Origin: Acanthaster planci
Taxonomy: Eukaryota; Echinodermata; Asteroidea; Valvatida; Acanthasteridae
NCBI RefSeq assembly: GCF_001949145.1
Contig: NW_019091451.1
Coordinates: forward strand, 593,806-657,805
Length of the DNA stretch: 64,000 nucleotides
Reading direction: 5' to 3'
Shown here: in pieces, positions 60,901-63,724 of the stretch
How the letters are laid out: each line of letters starts with the position of its first letter
How positions within the stretch are numbered: position 1 is the stretch's first letter
Made by a program: the position numbers and the translations under genes
Notes under the pieces: model-generated
The model's database searches: none
What the model saw: the letters and a program-made list of their open reading frames with translations, nothing else
What the model was told of the DNA's origin: nothing

Positions 60901-63724
60901 GCGGGCGTATGAATGCCACGGAATTGACCACAGGATGCTGGTAGTGGAGAGCATGGACGCTGACACCGAAGTCCGCCGCCTGACGCCGCTGGCCATGTAC
61001 AGTGACAGCTACGTGGACTTGATCAATGGGCCACAGGACAACGGCTGGTGCCATGGGTGAGCAGAAATTAACTCATGTACTGTCTTACCACAATATATCT
61101 AAGAAGTCGGGGTTTTAACAGAAGACGGGTTCAAATCTTTATAGAAGAAGTTGAAATGTGAAGAGATTGCATAGTTTGCCAGAGTACATCTACTTTCTAC
61201 ATTTTTACCACTCCCCCTTGATTTAACCCAATAGCTACATCTCTCTGCAAAATTGTATCTGTAGCCTATGATTTCTCATTACACTTTGATTTCAAAGACA
61301 TGATTTAACTGTTACACAAGTTAATTCTCTACTGTGATACTGTGCCTTAGACGTAATCTGGGGAGTCTTATTCAAATTACATTTATCCCGCCGTCTTGTC
61401 TGGATCGATTCAGGGATCCTCCTCCAAACTTGCACGGCAAAATATTGCCAGTTTTCACATCTTCCCACATTAATTGGTCAAACAATGATGCTAACAGTTT
61501 TGCCTTTTACTTTCCAGGTACACTTGCCAGGAACGTATCAGCACTCTCTACACCATCGTGGCCACGGGCAAAGACTACGAGGTGTACTTCACCAGCACCA
61601 ACCCTCAGGTTCTGCGCCTCCACCTGCTGAACTCGGATGAGAACCAGGCAGTGGTCCTGGGCATCTGGTACGCCAACCCCCAGCGACTTGATGTCTACTA
61701 CAAGGTGCATATTGTTCTTTTTCCTTGATATGTTACCAGATTCCACAAAATTAGTCCTGATGTCATTTTTCTCTGCAATTCTGTCTCAGTTTATTTCAGA
61801 ACGAGTAAACTGAACTCTTTTTATGATGATATTATTTGGATGAAAAATGTTGAGGGTTCATATTGGCTGGCATTGTGCAAAATGAAAGTATTTATGTAAA
61901 AGAGGCTCTGGTGACTTGCCACTCGTTTCGTCAGAGTTTGGTCAACTATCATCGATGATTTGGGTGGTTTGCAAATTCATAGTTTTTGAGCCTCTATTTT
62001 GTTGGGAATTGCCTGTTCATTTAAAGATCGAGTAAAACTGTTTATAATGGTTTCCTGTCTTAGAGCGTTCCGACTTTTTTGAGAGCTGTCACTCCACTGA
62101 TCAAGATCTGTTTGCTTATCTGCCATTCCAATAGATCCACTCCACTATTGTTTGTTACAGCCATACAAACCATGAAACAAAAGTCTTTCATGTGCATACT
62201 TAGCAACGGCATGCACATTTCAAGCATGCGATGTGGCAATTGGATTTTTATAAAGAGAAATTGTATGTGTTCTTTGTTTAACAAGAATGAATATGTGACA
62301 CCAACCAACGCTGACTACAGCACCGGCGAATTTACCTGGAAGGCCAAAGACCCATCCCTTCCTGCCGACCAGTACAACCCCTCGGTCACGTCCAATGTGC
62401 ATGGTGAGAACTACTTCGAGCGCGATACCCAGACCCTTTGGCTTCTGGTCAAGGGCCCTGTGCCCGTGGAGATCCGCACCACGGCCGTCATCATGGTCAC
62501 CTTCGGCGTGCCGGCCGTCTCAGTGGACAACTTCTACGAGGATGCCAACCTGGTGCGCAACCTGGCCGCCCTGCTCAACGTGGACCAGTCACAGATCCGT
62601 GTGGTGGACGTGGTGAGTGAGTCGAGTGGGCGCCGGCGCCGCCGTGCCGCGGAGGGGGAGGCGGAGGTGATTATGGAGATCGGCCCCCCACCATCGGAGA
62701 CGATAGACTCACCGGGATCTGATACTGTGAACCAGACGAGCTCCAATACGACAACAGCTGCCCCGCCGAGTGGTTCAAGTATGTCTCCCTCTTCAATTCA
62801 TACTGCCTCATGGGGGCGCCATATCCGACTTCTCTCTATCCTTGTCCCAATTAACTGTCATTTTTATGATCTGTAGTTGTACAAAGCCATGTTAAGTGTT
62901 CTGTAAGCCCTGGGCACGGTGCATACACTACATGTCTATTGGATAATCTGGCCCTGTAGCCATAGATATACACACACACACAAATTACACCAGATGCAAA
63001 CCCCAACCTGGTTAAAAGCATTTTTTTTCTTTAAACTTTCATCTCATATCTATTGGCTTGCCAGCATCAGAGGTACACAAAGATTTCAATTTACAGACAG
63101 TCATCAAAGCTAGGCAGTCATGCGTGGTTTGTTGCCATCTTTGACAACTGCAAAGCAACCAGTCGTCCAGTGTTTCCTTTCCTTGAAAGTCTTATCTATC
63201 TGATTCCTCCTATCTCACCCCCACGTCTCCGCAAAGGAGTTAGAGTGGCATATAGCAGTTCCTTCCTTAATGGCCTTTAGTTTTGGGTTTTAGTCCTTAC
63301 CTGATTGTGTGGGTTTCCCTGGAATATTTATCTGGGACTTATTTCCACGTCAGAAAGCTGAACATTTCTCCATTACTATTTTCATAGCAACTTATGATAA
63401 TCGTATAACTTGCACTTAACACTCTGTTGGATGGATAGAAATAAATGACATGAAACAACGATCCTGTGGCAAAACAACTTATTTATGTCCTGTTTCCATG
63501 TCAGCCCCTGCACCAGGTGGCAACCTGAACTTTGACGATCTGGTGGAGGTCCAGTCCATCCTTGCTGACACCATGCAGTCTGGTGACCTCGGCGATGCCC
63601 TCAACATCACCGTCACCTCCATGCTGATGTCAGATCCCGTGGCCGTGGTGGTTGACCCAACTGGTGGTGTTCGTGCCACCAATGAGACAGGGGGCAGCAG
63701 TGACGTGCCCAGCGGAACCAAGAC
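3863..63724 (+). CDS. PKHD1L1: Fibrocystin-L (PKHD1L1) orthologue, 57 exons, 3' end outside window
   Basis: This entry is the span of the split coding region. The separate exon entries give the parts. The product is a very large single-pass type I membrane protein with an N-terminal signal peptide, 14 IPT/TIG domains, one PA14 domain, a cupredoxin-like fold, two G8 domains each followed by parallel beta-helix repeats, and a basic cleavage motif before the missing C-terminus. Mammalian PKHD1L1 is known as a surface-coat protein of hair-cell stereocilia and is related to the ciliary protein fibrocystin (PKHD1). The role in this organism is inferred only by homology. Evidence: all 57 exons have GT-AG borders, all phases agree when joined (12,149 nt, ending in phase 2), and domain order and length match the family. 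The start is the first in-frame ATG after an in-frame TGA at 3761-3763. PKHD1 itself is a weaker alternative: the overall length, PA14 position and stem motifs fit PKHD1L1 better. Confidence 0.93.
4891..4956. repeat. Short hairpin with 27-bp arms and 12-nt loop
   Basis: The left arm 4891-4917 and right arm 4930-4956 are complementary except for one C/T difference, which would be a G-U pair in RNA. The loop is 4918-4929. The total size of 66 nt is similar to a pre-miRNA or the core of a small MITE. Pairing outside the arms is weak. Confidence 0.7.
5281..5430. repeat. 30-bp minisatellite, about 4.7 copies
   Basis: Units begin at 5281, 5311, 5341, 5371 and 5401 (last one diverged). The unit reads approximately GTAGATGTGATAAATATTAT followed by GCAAATGATA. 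Because 30 is a multiple of 3, it opens spurious repetitive reading frames on both strands. Confidence 0.9.
10431..10464. repeat. (TTTG)n microsatellite
   Basis: About eight tandem TTTG units in intron 1, followed by a T-run. Confidence 0.85.
12524..12790. mobile_element. Fold-back MITE-like element
   Basis: A long imperfect palindrome centred near 12666. The left arm holds CCACTCTAAAAAGAGTG and the right arm the matching CACTCTTTTGGAGTGG. The centre pairs CATATAAAGGACAACTC with GAGTTGCCTTTTATATGG. Nested CACTCTTTTT/AAAAAGAGTG motifs recur along both arms. It has no coding capacity. Confidence 0.6.
13270..13350 (+). CDS. PKHD1L1: Exon 2: start of IPT/TIG domain 1
   Basis: Residues 22-48; enters and leaves in phase 1. 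The sequence has the IPT signature of a proline-free first strand, then STAGGTRITIFGTG. The acceptor is preceded by a T-rich tract. The intron after the conserved Gly matches the position seen in other IPT units of this gene. Confidence 0.88.
13351..15108. other. Intron 2
   Basis: No gene seen. The only notable element is the 18-bp minisatellite 14824-15003, which ends about 105 bases before the exon 3 acceptor. Confidence 0.7.
14824..15003. repeat. 18-bp minisatellite, 10 copies
   Basis: Ten head-to-tail units of TTTTGYCCGATGTGBGTG, with a partial eleventh after 15003. Variation is confined to a few positions. Because the unit is a multiple of 3 and free of stops, it produces long artificial frames on both strands. 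It is not a protein-coding repeat of the gene: it sits in intron 2. Confidence 0.95.
15109..15250 (+). CDS. PKHD1L1: Exon 3: IPT/TIG domain 1, middle
   Basis: Residues 49-95; phase 1 to phase 2. It begins FSPDPFSFG and ends with a CD-rich strand (SIPCDVIPYLSNTEKIVCDT), typical of the disulphide-bearing half of IPT domains. Confidence 0.9.
15494..15590 (+). CDS. PKHD1L1: Exon 4: IPT/TIG domain 1, end
   Basis: Residues 96-128; phase 2 to phase 0. It has the terminal strand GTFSVYVIVDGVPV and a Cys pair (YCNKDPWCEF). The next exon starts the IPT 2 unit. Confidence 0.9.
15591..17869. other. Intron 4
   Basis: 2.3 kb without any recognised gene or exon-like frame. A stretch near 17290-17345 (CCCCCATACGCCACTG) resembles the end of the CAGTGGCGTA element described at 32979, but no partner end was found. 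Confidence 0.6.
17870..17927 (+). CDS. PKHD1L1: Exon 5: start of IPT/TIG domain 2
   Basis: Residues 129-147; phase 0 to phase 1. It codes the canonical opening NTPTISSVTPMSGLPG. The phase-1 intron splits the conserved Gly codon. The following introns 5 (17928-18412) and 6 (18519-19254) hold nothing recognisable. Confidence 0.88.
18413..18518 (+). CDS. PKHD1L1: Exon 6: IPT/TIG domain 2
   Basis: Residues 148-182; phase 1 to phase 2. TKLTIRGKIITDIY is the second strand. An acidic insert (ALEDEDDNYEG) follows, at the place where family members carry a variable loop. Confidence 0.88.
19255..19308 (+). CDS. PKHD1L1: Exon 7: IPT/TIG domain 2, small exon
   Basis: 54 nt, phase 2 to phase 2, residues 183-200 (VYWGNYFCDPVDPETED). 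It is too short to stand out alone and is supported by flanking phases and splice sites. Confidence 0.8.
19539..19612 (+). CDS. PKHD1L1: Exon 8: IPT/TIG domain 2
   Basis: Residues 201-225, phase 2 to phase 1. It contains YGVIECVPVGTYIG, matching the recalled Cys-containing strand of the second IPT domain in the family. Confidence 0.85.
19613..21134. other. Intron 8
   Basis: No gene seen. Around 20630-20700 there is a string (GGGGCAAGACACTTTA, then a GGTACCCGTGAGACG stretch) that resembles a dispersed repeat I recall from marine invertebrate genomes. This is a weak call. Confidence 0.4.
21135..21248 (+). CDS. PKHD1L1: Exon 9: IPT/TIG domain 2, end
   Basis: Residues 226-263; phase 1 to phase 1. 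It contains VSDEYGRSASDK, matching the conserved YGRS element of PKHD1L1 after IPT 2. Confidence 0.88.
21249..24609. other. Intron 9 (3.4 kb)
   Basis: No gene or RNA recognised. A 24-bp tandem duplication (GGCTATAGAAAGAACTAG twice, 23591-23638) is the only ordered feature noticed. Confidence 0.6.
24610..24714 (+). CDS. PKHD1L1: Exon 10: start of IPT/TIG domain 3
   Basis: Residues 264-298, phase 1 to phase 1. It has a textbook IPT opening: VLDVSPTLGSTQGGTVLTI. Confidence 0.92.
24715..26964. other. Intron 10
   Basis: 2.25 kb, AT-rich, with nothing recognised. Confidence 0.6.
26965..27097 (+). CDS. PKHD1L1: Exon 11: IPT/TIG domain 3, end
   Basis: Residues 299-342, phase 1 to phase 2. It contains VPCEIFNISTTEILCVTGPA, the Cys-to-Cys core of the domain. 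It joins directly to the PA14 domain. Confidence 0.92.
27562..27784 (+). CDS. PKHD1L1: Exon 12: PA14 domain, first half
   Basis: Residues 343-417, phase 2 to phase 0. The PA14 hallmark is LTGFFVPPRTGEYRFFVRGD, followed by DLVDLWLSS. PA14 is a beta-barrel carbohydrate-binding-type module, found at this position in PKHD1L1. Intron 11 (27098-27561) and intron 12 (27785-28137) show nothing. Confidence 0.95.
28138..28229 (+). CDS. PKHD1L1: Exon 13: PA14 domain, middle
   Basis: Residues 418-447, phase 0 to phase 2 (KIAYISSHQQNW, then SEKLTLIGGQ). It corresponds to the central strands of PA14. Confidence 0.9.
28254..28578. repeat. Direct repeat pair in intron 13
   Basis: 28254-28299 and 28533-28578 share a segment of about 46 bp (GATGTGTTCAGACA, then TGAATTAAGACAGCTTA) with few differences, 279 bp apart. 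The second copy ends about 70 bases before the exon 14 acceptor. Confidence 0.8.
28647..28806 (+). CDS. PKHD1L1: Exon 14: PA14 domain, end
   Basis: Residues 448-501, phase 2 to phase 0. It starts YYMEARHREYGG, the conserved PA14 'R-x-Y-Y-hydrophobic-E' strand, and continues DFVQVGVAFFDVP. Confidence 0.93.
29242..29392 (+). CDS. PKHD1L1: Exon 15: post-PA14 region
   Basis: Residues 502-551, phase 0 to phase 1. It includes a Cys-containing loop (ELPSCPTTVASSNDSSSAC) and the strand YRLQFDGQMTG, which continues in frame into exon 16 across the assembly gap. Intron 14 (28807-29241) holds nothing recognised. Confidence 0.88.
29393..30458. other. Intron 15 with assembly gap
   Basis: Contains 435 unresolved bases (29509-29943). 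Exon 15 and exon 16 join in phase 1 and make a continuous domain, so no exon needs to be missing, though a phase-neutral exon in the gap cannot be excluded. Confidence 0.8.
29944..30009 (-). mobile_element. tRNA-derived SINE head, cut by the assembly gap
   Basis: Read on the minus strand, it ends GAGGCCCGGGTTCGAGTCCC, which contains a pol III B box (GGTTCGAGTCC). About 40 bases earlier GTGGGTTAGCGTGG fits an A box. Spacing is tRNA-like. The acceptor-stem pairing is poor, so a SINE head is more likely than a working tRNA gene. The body of the element would lie in the run of N. Confidence 0.65.
30459..30596 (+). CDS. PKHD1L1: Exon 16: post-PA14 region
   Basis: Residues 552-597, phase 1 to phase 1. 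ASAAEVQAALNAI is the helix-like segment that recurs in this part of fibrocystins, followed by YTVEFHIAQG. Confidence 0.88.
30965..31122 (+). CDS. PKHD1L1: Exon 17: post-PA14 region
   Basis: Residues 598-650, phase 1 to phase 0. It contains the strand LSEFALLYDGITSVPLSP and ends STAEE, continuing as VQNALLEMF in exon 18. This is the same helix pattern as in exon 16, which suggests a repeated small module. Confidence 0.88.
31492..31740 (+). CDS. PKHD1L1: Exon 18: middle region
   Basis: Residues 651-733, phase 0 to phase 0. It contains VQNALLEMFSVKC, a Cys pair (KC and PYCGRW) and an aromatic cluster PYHIFYAGRS. I cannot assign it to a named domain beyond the PKHD1L1 middle region. Confidence 0.9.
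32299..32426 (+). CDS. PKHD1L1: Exon 19: middle region
   Basis: Residues 734-775, phase 0 to phase 2 (LCFGHRGG, then IQVRIHWMDQEF). The frame and both splice sites fit the flanking exons. Intron 18 (31741-32298) shows nothing. Confidence 0.87.
32979..33182. mobile_element. hAT-like MITE with CAGTGGCGTAGC ends and 8-bp target duplication
   Basis: 204 bp with terminal inverted repeats: the left end is CAGTGGCATAGCCGGG and the right end, read in reverse, is CAGTGGCGTAGCTGGG. It is flanked by GCGTCAAG (32971-32978) and GTGTCAAG (33183-33190), an 8-bp target duplication with one mismatch, as hAT elements make. The interior is C/G-run rich and non-coding. It sits in intron 19. Confidence 0.85.
33260..33426 (+). 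CDS. PKHD1L1: Exon 20: middle region
   Basis: Residues 776-831, phase 2 to phase 1. It contains WLYTCLDVHTLIQSTW and DLFLDNLYIGR, close to the recalled family motif 'AVYIGQ' at this place. Confidence 0.88.
33995..34285 (+). CDS. PKHD1L1: Exon 21: middle region
   Basis: Residues 832-928, phase 1 to phase 1. It contains the beta-rich LSFNITLTPAACGNDFPLIG and ends TFEIELYGVNFEG. Intron 20 (33427-33994) and intron 21 (34286-34674) show nothing. Confidence 0.9.
34675..34826 (+). CDS. PKHD1L1: Exon 22: middle region, possible tandem acceptor
   Basis: Residues 929-979, phase 1 to phase 0. ATADQLKEALQANL repeats the helix pattern of exons 16 and 18. Two acceptors are possible, after 34674 or after 34680. 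Both keep the frame and differ by the six bases TTTCAG (Val-Ser or none). Confidence 0.87.
35410..35532 (+). CDS. PKHD1L1: Exon 23: middle region
   Basis: Residues 980-1020, phase 0 to phase 0 (GYEVGVTSHRVEEGHVFLAP). The intron on its left (34827-35409) has C-runs but no gene. Confidence 0.87.
35533..36658. other. Intron 23
   Basis: 1.1 kb of AT-rich DNA with nothing recognised. Confidence 0.6.
36659..36767 (+). CDS. PKHD1L1: Exon 24: end of middle region and opening of IPT/TIG domain 4
   Basis: Residues 1021-1056, phase 0 to phase 1. SCSLGQCSFEYSDSVTP closes one unit and VTPKILSSTPANG opens the next IPT. The phase-1 intron is again at the conserved Gly. Confidence 0.92.
37231..37440 (+). 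CDS. PKHD1L1: Exon 25: IPT/TIG domain 4
   Basis: Residues 1057-1126, phase 1 to phase 1. DTVLTITGSGFS, NNVTIGGAVCDVVSF and SVSCAV are the standard IPT strands with the Cys pair. Introns 24 and 25 (36768-37230, 37441-38297) hold nothing recognised. Confidence 0.95.
38298..38363 (+). CDS. PKHD1L1: Exon 26: junction of IPT/TIG domains 4 and 5
   Basis: Only 66 nt, residues 1127-1148, phase 1 to phase 1. It codes ITFQYELGVTNVSPTSGSTA, the link from one IPT to the next. Confidence 0.9.
38388..38620 (+). repeat. Possible old tRNA-type SINE in intron 26
   Basis: TTGGCAGTGCTGTAGTCG followed by GAATTCAAGTCCCACA resembles a decayed A box and B box, with a non-tRNA tail ending near TGTAAAAGCGCC. The match is loose and could be chance. 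Confidence 0.3.
39003..39142 (+). CDS. PKHD1L1: Exon 27: IPT/TIG domain 5
   Basis: Residues 1149-1195, phase 1 to phase 0. GTRVNITGYGFSEDM, TSVTIGGQSCIID and IQCVI are IPT strands. Confidence 0.94.
39544..39691 (+). CDS. PKHD1L1: Exon 28: end of IPT/TIG 5, basic cluster, start of IPT/TIG 6
   Basis: Residues 1196-1244, phase 0 to phase 1. It starts ESRRRRRSLQVDLIIVV, with a run of five Arg before Ser, followed by the last IPT 5 strand and the opening LTPTILGISPNVSSVKG of IPT 6. The Arg cluster would fit furin-type cleavage, but it lies in a loop of a folded domain, so processing there is uncertain. Confidence 0.92.
40143..40329 (+). CDS. PKHD1L1: Exon 29: IPT/TIG domain 6
   Basis: Residues 1245-1306, phase 1 to phase 2. 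GILTISGSGFGSSGAKVTVG and the Cys pair ADCVV/VNCTI define the domain. Introns 27-29 (39143-39543, 39692-40142, 40330-40702) show nothing. Confidence 0.95.
40703..40941 (+). CDS. PKHD1L1: Exon 30: IPT/TIG domain 7
   Basis: Residues 1307-1386, phase 2 to phase 1. It contains FVYQLDVTGIFPDSGSVQG and then TAVTIAGVGFGTNTSDVSV. Unlike several other units, no intron interrupts the conserved Gly here. Confidence 0.94.
41399..41584 (+). CDS. PKHD1L1: Exon 31: cupredoxin-like domain, first half
   Basis: Residues 1387-1448, phase 1 to phase 1. WNPQVLSVTAGDVVVWQW is the cupredoxin-type 'valine-x-Val-x-x-Gly-Asp-x-Val-x-Trp' strand pair. Intron 30 (40942-41398) and intron 31 (41585-42059) hold nothing recognised. 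Confidence 0.9.
42060..42236 (+). CDS. PKHD1L1: Exon 32: cupredoxin-like domain, second half
   Basis: Residues 1449-1507, phase 1 to phase 1. FAYRFSTPGTYYYSSGPV matches the 'F-x-x-PGTYYY-C' copper loop, but Ser replaces the Cys ligand and no His ligand follows, so copper binding is unlikely. GIVKV is the last strand. Confidence 0.9.
42684..42840 (+). CDS. PKHD1L1: Exon 33: Cys-containing linker before IPT/TIG 8
   Basis: Residues 1508-1559, phase 1 to phase 2. It has three Cys (DNCSGSS, IPSCNVPP, WACKTPIV) and FYFSYWACKTPIVDDFGPKV, which begins the next IPT-like unit. Introns 32 and 33 hold nothing recognised. Confidence 0.9.
43106..44163 (+). CDS. PKHD1L1: Exon 34: 1,058-nt exon coding IPT/TIG domains 8-11 and the start of 12
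   Basis: Residues 1560-1912, phase 2 to phase 1. IPT units start near IINVTGLGFSDVPC (8), IDALSTHSGGITGGTEVVI (9), VVDGISPTTVSGASTSI (10), IDSIDPSSGSTEGGQSITI (11) and PTISSITPTSG (12). No intron breaks the domain borders inside this exon, in contrast to the rest of the IPT array. Several NxS/T sequons suggest glycosylation. Confidence 0.97.
44606..44854 (+). CDS. PKHD1L1: Exon 35: IPT/TIG domain 12, with duplicated splice donor
   Basis: Residues 1913-1995, phase 1 to phase 1. It contains DSITISGSSFSTNTSDVAV and a Cys pair, and ends LSSVSPVEG. The segment carrying the donor (44845-44890) is repeated at 44897-44942, giving a second GAAG/GTGAGC donor. Use of that one would run into an in-frame TAG, so the first is taken. 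Confidence 0.95.
44845..44942. repeat. Tandem duplication spanning the exon 35 donor (52-bp period)
   Basis: Two diverged copies share CCTGTYGAAGGTGAG at the start and TATGCCAGAATTC towards the end. The first copy includes the last ten coding bases and the true donor. Confidence 0.8.
45577..45717 (+). CDS. PKHD1L1: Exon 36: IPT/TIG domain 13
   Basis: Residues 1996-2042, phase 1 to phase 1 (GGGRILSIDGAGFDETAIV, then two Cys in VCNNSCPI and one in IECEV). The introns on both sides (44855-45576, 45718-46386) contain nothing recognised. Confidence 0.93.
46387..46561 (+). CDS. PKHD1L1: Exon 37: end of IPT/TIG 13, start of IPT/TIG 14
   Basis: Residues 2043-2100, phase 1 to phase 2. VVCDVTVTLASGATSTES closes domain 13, and LTPVIDSVEPRRGGTAGGT opens domain 14, the last IPT. 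Confidence 0.94.
47058..47208 (+). CDS. PKHD1L1: Exon 38: IPT/TIG domain 14, end
   Basis: Residues 2101-2151, phase 2 to phase 0. It contains VVTVGGSPCTVQSEST and IICETGPHSP. Confidence 0.93.
47760..47916 (+). CDS. PKHD1L1: Exon 39: G8 domain 1, start
   Basis: Residues 2152-2203, phase 0 to phase 1. The G8 signature is YTWGNQDPPVEGDFVVVPAG followed by QTLLLDISTP and KMLLIQG. G8 domains (eight conserved Gly) occur in PKHD1L1, PKHD1, CEMIP and TMEM2/CEMIP2. Confidence 0.96.
48379..48588 (+). CDS. PKHD1L1: Exon 40: G8 domain 1, core
   Basis: Residues 2204-2273, phase 1 to phase 1. ILIVDGGHLQVGTEEEPFQH is the most conserved G8 block, ending with TLAVRNGTLDLHG. Introns 39 and 40 contain nothing recognised. 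Confidence 0.97.
49123..49290 (+). CDS. PKHD1L1: Exon 41: end of G8 1 and entry to beta-helix
   Basis: Residues 2274-2329, phase 1 to phase 1. TWTRLAQTAGAGATRMVL, then AGDQIVIASTGHRHSQ, closely follows the recalled human sequence at this point. Confidence 0.97.
49708..49908 (+). CDS. PKHD1L1: Exon 42: beta-helix block 1, first part
   Basis: Residues 2330-2396, phase 1 to phase 1. It contains LEMRAEVGMVTRNVKFRGSV, a conserved 'V-x-x-L-T/TR-N-I/V' rung. Intron 41 (49291-49707) and intron 42 (49909-50482) show nothing. Confidence 0.95.
50483..52117 (+). CDS. PKHD1L1: Exon 43: 1,635-nt exon with parallel beta-helix (PbH1) repeats
   Basis: Residues 2397-2941, phase 1 to phase 1. Conserved blocks are RIEYVEVTHAGQAFRLGRYP, IHFHLNGDVSGSYVRG, GIHHTFNRAVTIHAVHNL and GHAYFLEDGIETGN. 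These are PbH1 rungs, a right-handed beta-helix as in pectate-lyase-like proteins and in the CEMIP/TMEM2 group. The exon is the largest in the gene. Many Cys and NxT sites fit an extracellular location. The family relation to CEMIP/TMEM2 hyaluronan processing does not establish enzyme activity here. Confidence 0.98.
52858..53085 (+). CDS. PKHD1L1: Exon 44: Pro-rich linker and start of G8 domain 2
   Basis: Residues 2942-3017, phase 1 to phase 1. VYQCFYLDCLPPVP is a Cys-bearing linker, and LWSDPLSWDDVESGWSG opens the second G8. A GTGAGT at 52870 is an internal cryptic donor, but using it would delete this conserved part. Confidence 0.94.
53550..53801 (+). CDS. PKHD1L1: Exon 45: G8 domain 2, core
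   Basis: Residues 3018-3101, phase 1 to phase 1. MNKLFIYGALEIEDSQDN, then YILIQGGRLVIGFSDSNPFQ, is the G8 block, aligned with exon 40. Intron 43 (52118-52857) and intron 44 (53086-53549) show nothing. Confidence 0.97.
54076..54321 (+). CDS. PKHD1L1: Exon 46: end of G8 2 and entry to beta-helix 2
   Basis: Residues 3102-3183, phase 1 to phase 1. GGLDIHGKNRSIYWTQL parallels the exon 41 'GKPVPITWTRL' block, followed by DWEVGDEIVVATTSYEAWQT. Confidence 0.96.
54727..54882 (+). CDS. PKHD1L1: Exon 47: beta-helix block 2
   Basis: Residues 3184-3235, phase 1 to phase 1. LAAEVGLLTRNIKIEGNDYD is the counterpart of the rung in exon 42. Confidence 0.95.
55180..55413 (+). CDS. PKHD1L1: Exon 48: beta-helix block 2
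   Basis: Residues 3236-3313, phase 1 to phase 1. RISNVEFYHSGQEGWSDF and SVKGCSFHNGFSPAIGVFG are PbH1 rungs. Confidence 0.96.
55607..55790. repeat. Candidate MITE or dispersed repeat in intron 48
   Basis: The ends pair loosely (ACACTTTTAAAA and TTTTAGAGTGT). The interior has the inverted pair GACCCTCTTCTGG / CCAGAAGGGTC. Its right part (TTTTGACCTGGAAATGGGTC to TTTTAGAGTG) resembles 694-764 near the window start, so it is a repeat family in this genome. Confidence 0.5.
55980..56341 (+). CDS. PKHD1L1: Exon 49: beta-helix block 2
   Basis: Residues 3314-3434, phase 1 to phase 0. It contains NTQLIHNLVTLMVFPGTYQD, KVVLINNTVAGSERVAFKVR and a Cys pair (EACFDP and LPCTKV). Confidence 0.97.
56820..56993 (+). 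CDS. PKHD1L1: Exon 50: end of beta-helix block 2
   Basis: Residues 3435-3492, phase 0 to phase 0. VLVTDVKLVDNKIAILPIVF and DSLIVGVSDSFECS match the family's last helix rungs. Its donor must choose between exons 51a and 51b. Confidence 0.94.
56994..58521. other. Intron 50
   Basis: 1.5 kb without recognised genes. It precedes the duplicated exon pair, so elements that decide the exon choice could lie here. No strong duplex pairing was noticed by eye. Confidence 0.55.
58522..58696 (+). CDS. PKHD1L1: Exon 51a: first of two mutually exclusive exons
   Basis: 175 nt, phase 0 to phase 1, residues 3493-3550. It codes VVPENAVQSSRQRAPRAPGG, then HSGLVWPSFASGPNLAPF and SYPMINGVTQVQ. The family has one such segment at this place (recalled human motif GGRSGIVWPSFTSG). 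The donor is A/GTAAGT. Either 51a or 51b fits exon 50 and exon 52, but not both together. Confidence 0.92.
58772..58946 (+). CDS. PKHD1L1: Exon 51b: second of two mutually exclusive exons
   Basis: 175 nt, the same phases and the same A/GTAAGT donor as 51a. 41 of 58 residues are identical to 51a (VQPENAGQSSKQRGPRAPGG, then HTGLLWSSFLSGSNGAPFKP and SYPMINGITEVQ). It lies only 75 nt after 51a. Joining 51a to 51b would shift the frame. Confidence 0.92.
58947..59572. other. Intron after exon 51b
   Basis: No further copy of the duplicated exon and no gene seen. Confidence 0.6.
59573..59735 (+). CDS. PKHD1L1: Exon 52: membrane-proximal beta-rich region
   Basis: Residues 3551-3604, phase 1 to phase 2. 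FRSFGEHCGKTDAMIVTN, then PIEISGITMTNVDEARKVFL and HRPNV, match the recalled 'FITNP...HRPDI' block of PKHD1L1. Confidence 0.94.
59979..60211 (+). CDS. PKHD1L1: Exon 53: NPSDCVDMDCD block
   Basis: Residues 3605-3682, phase 2 to phase 1. NPSDCVDMDCDGMKK, IRDLDGSLLG and IPQSEFEWDGDPRRGLGDYR are strongly conserved PKHD1L1/PKHD1 motifs. Confidence 0.97.
60855..61056 (+). CDS. PKHD1L1: Exon 54: conserved stem segment
   Basis: Residues 3683-3749, phase 1 to phase 2. CTFNSNWRAYECHGIDHRML, then DTEVRRLTPLAMYSDSYVDL and INGPQDNGWCHG, parallel the human 'LINGPQDHGWC' block. Intron 53 (60212-60854) and intron 54 (61057-61517) show nothing. Confidence 0.96.
61518..61704 (+). CDS. PKHD1L1: Exon 55: conserved stem segment
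   Basis: Residues 3750-3812, phase 2 to phase 0. YTCQERISTLYTIVATGKDY, then EVYFTSTNPQVLRLHLLN, ends QRLDVYYK. Confidence 0.95.
62286..62778 (+). CDS. PKHD1L1: Exon 56: stem with penta-arginine site and Ser/Thr-rich tail
   Basis: Residues 3813-3976, phase 0 to phase 1. GENYFERDTQTLWLLVKGPV matches the family. GRRRRRAAEG (Arg run coded at 62631-62645) falls where human PKHD1L1 has a basic RRKR-type site (recalled), so a proprotein-convertase cleavage is likely. NQTSSNTTTAAPPSG near the end is a likely glycosylated spacer. A GTGAGT at 62613 is a cryptic donor that would break the frame. The acceptor (TTTAACAAG) is rather weak. Confidence 0.93.
62779..63504. other. Intron 56
   Basis: Holds a short (CA)n tract near 62968. 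Nothing else recognised. Confidence 0.6.
63505..63724 (+). CDS. PKHD1L1: Exon 57: stem segment, last exon in window
   Basis: Residues 3977-4049, phase 1 to phase 2 at an AC/GTGAGT donor. LVEVQSILADTMQSGDLGDA corresponds to the family helix 'LQEIAGSLGQAV' (recalled). The gene must continue to the right: no stop codon or transmembrane segment has been reached. Confidence 0.92.

Noticed and set aside
62613-62618. GTGAGT inside exon 56 as the true donor
   Set aside because: It would leave in phase 0 while exon 57 needs phase 1, and would remove the conserved basic stem site.
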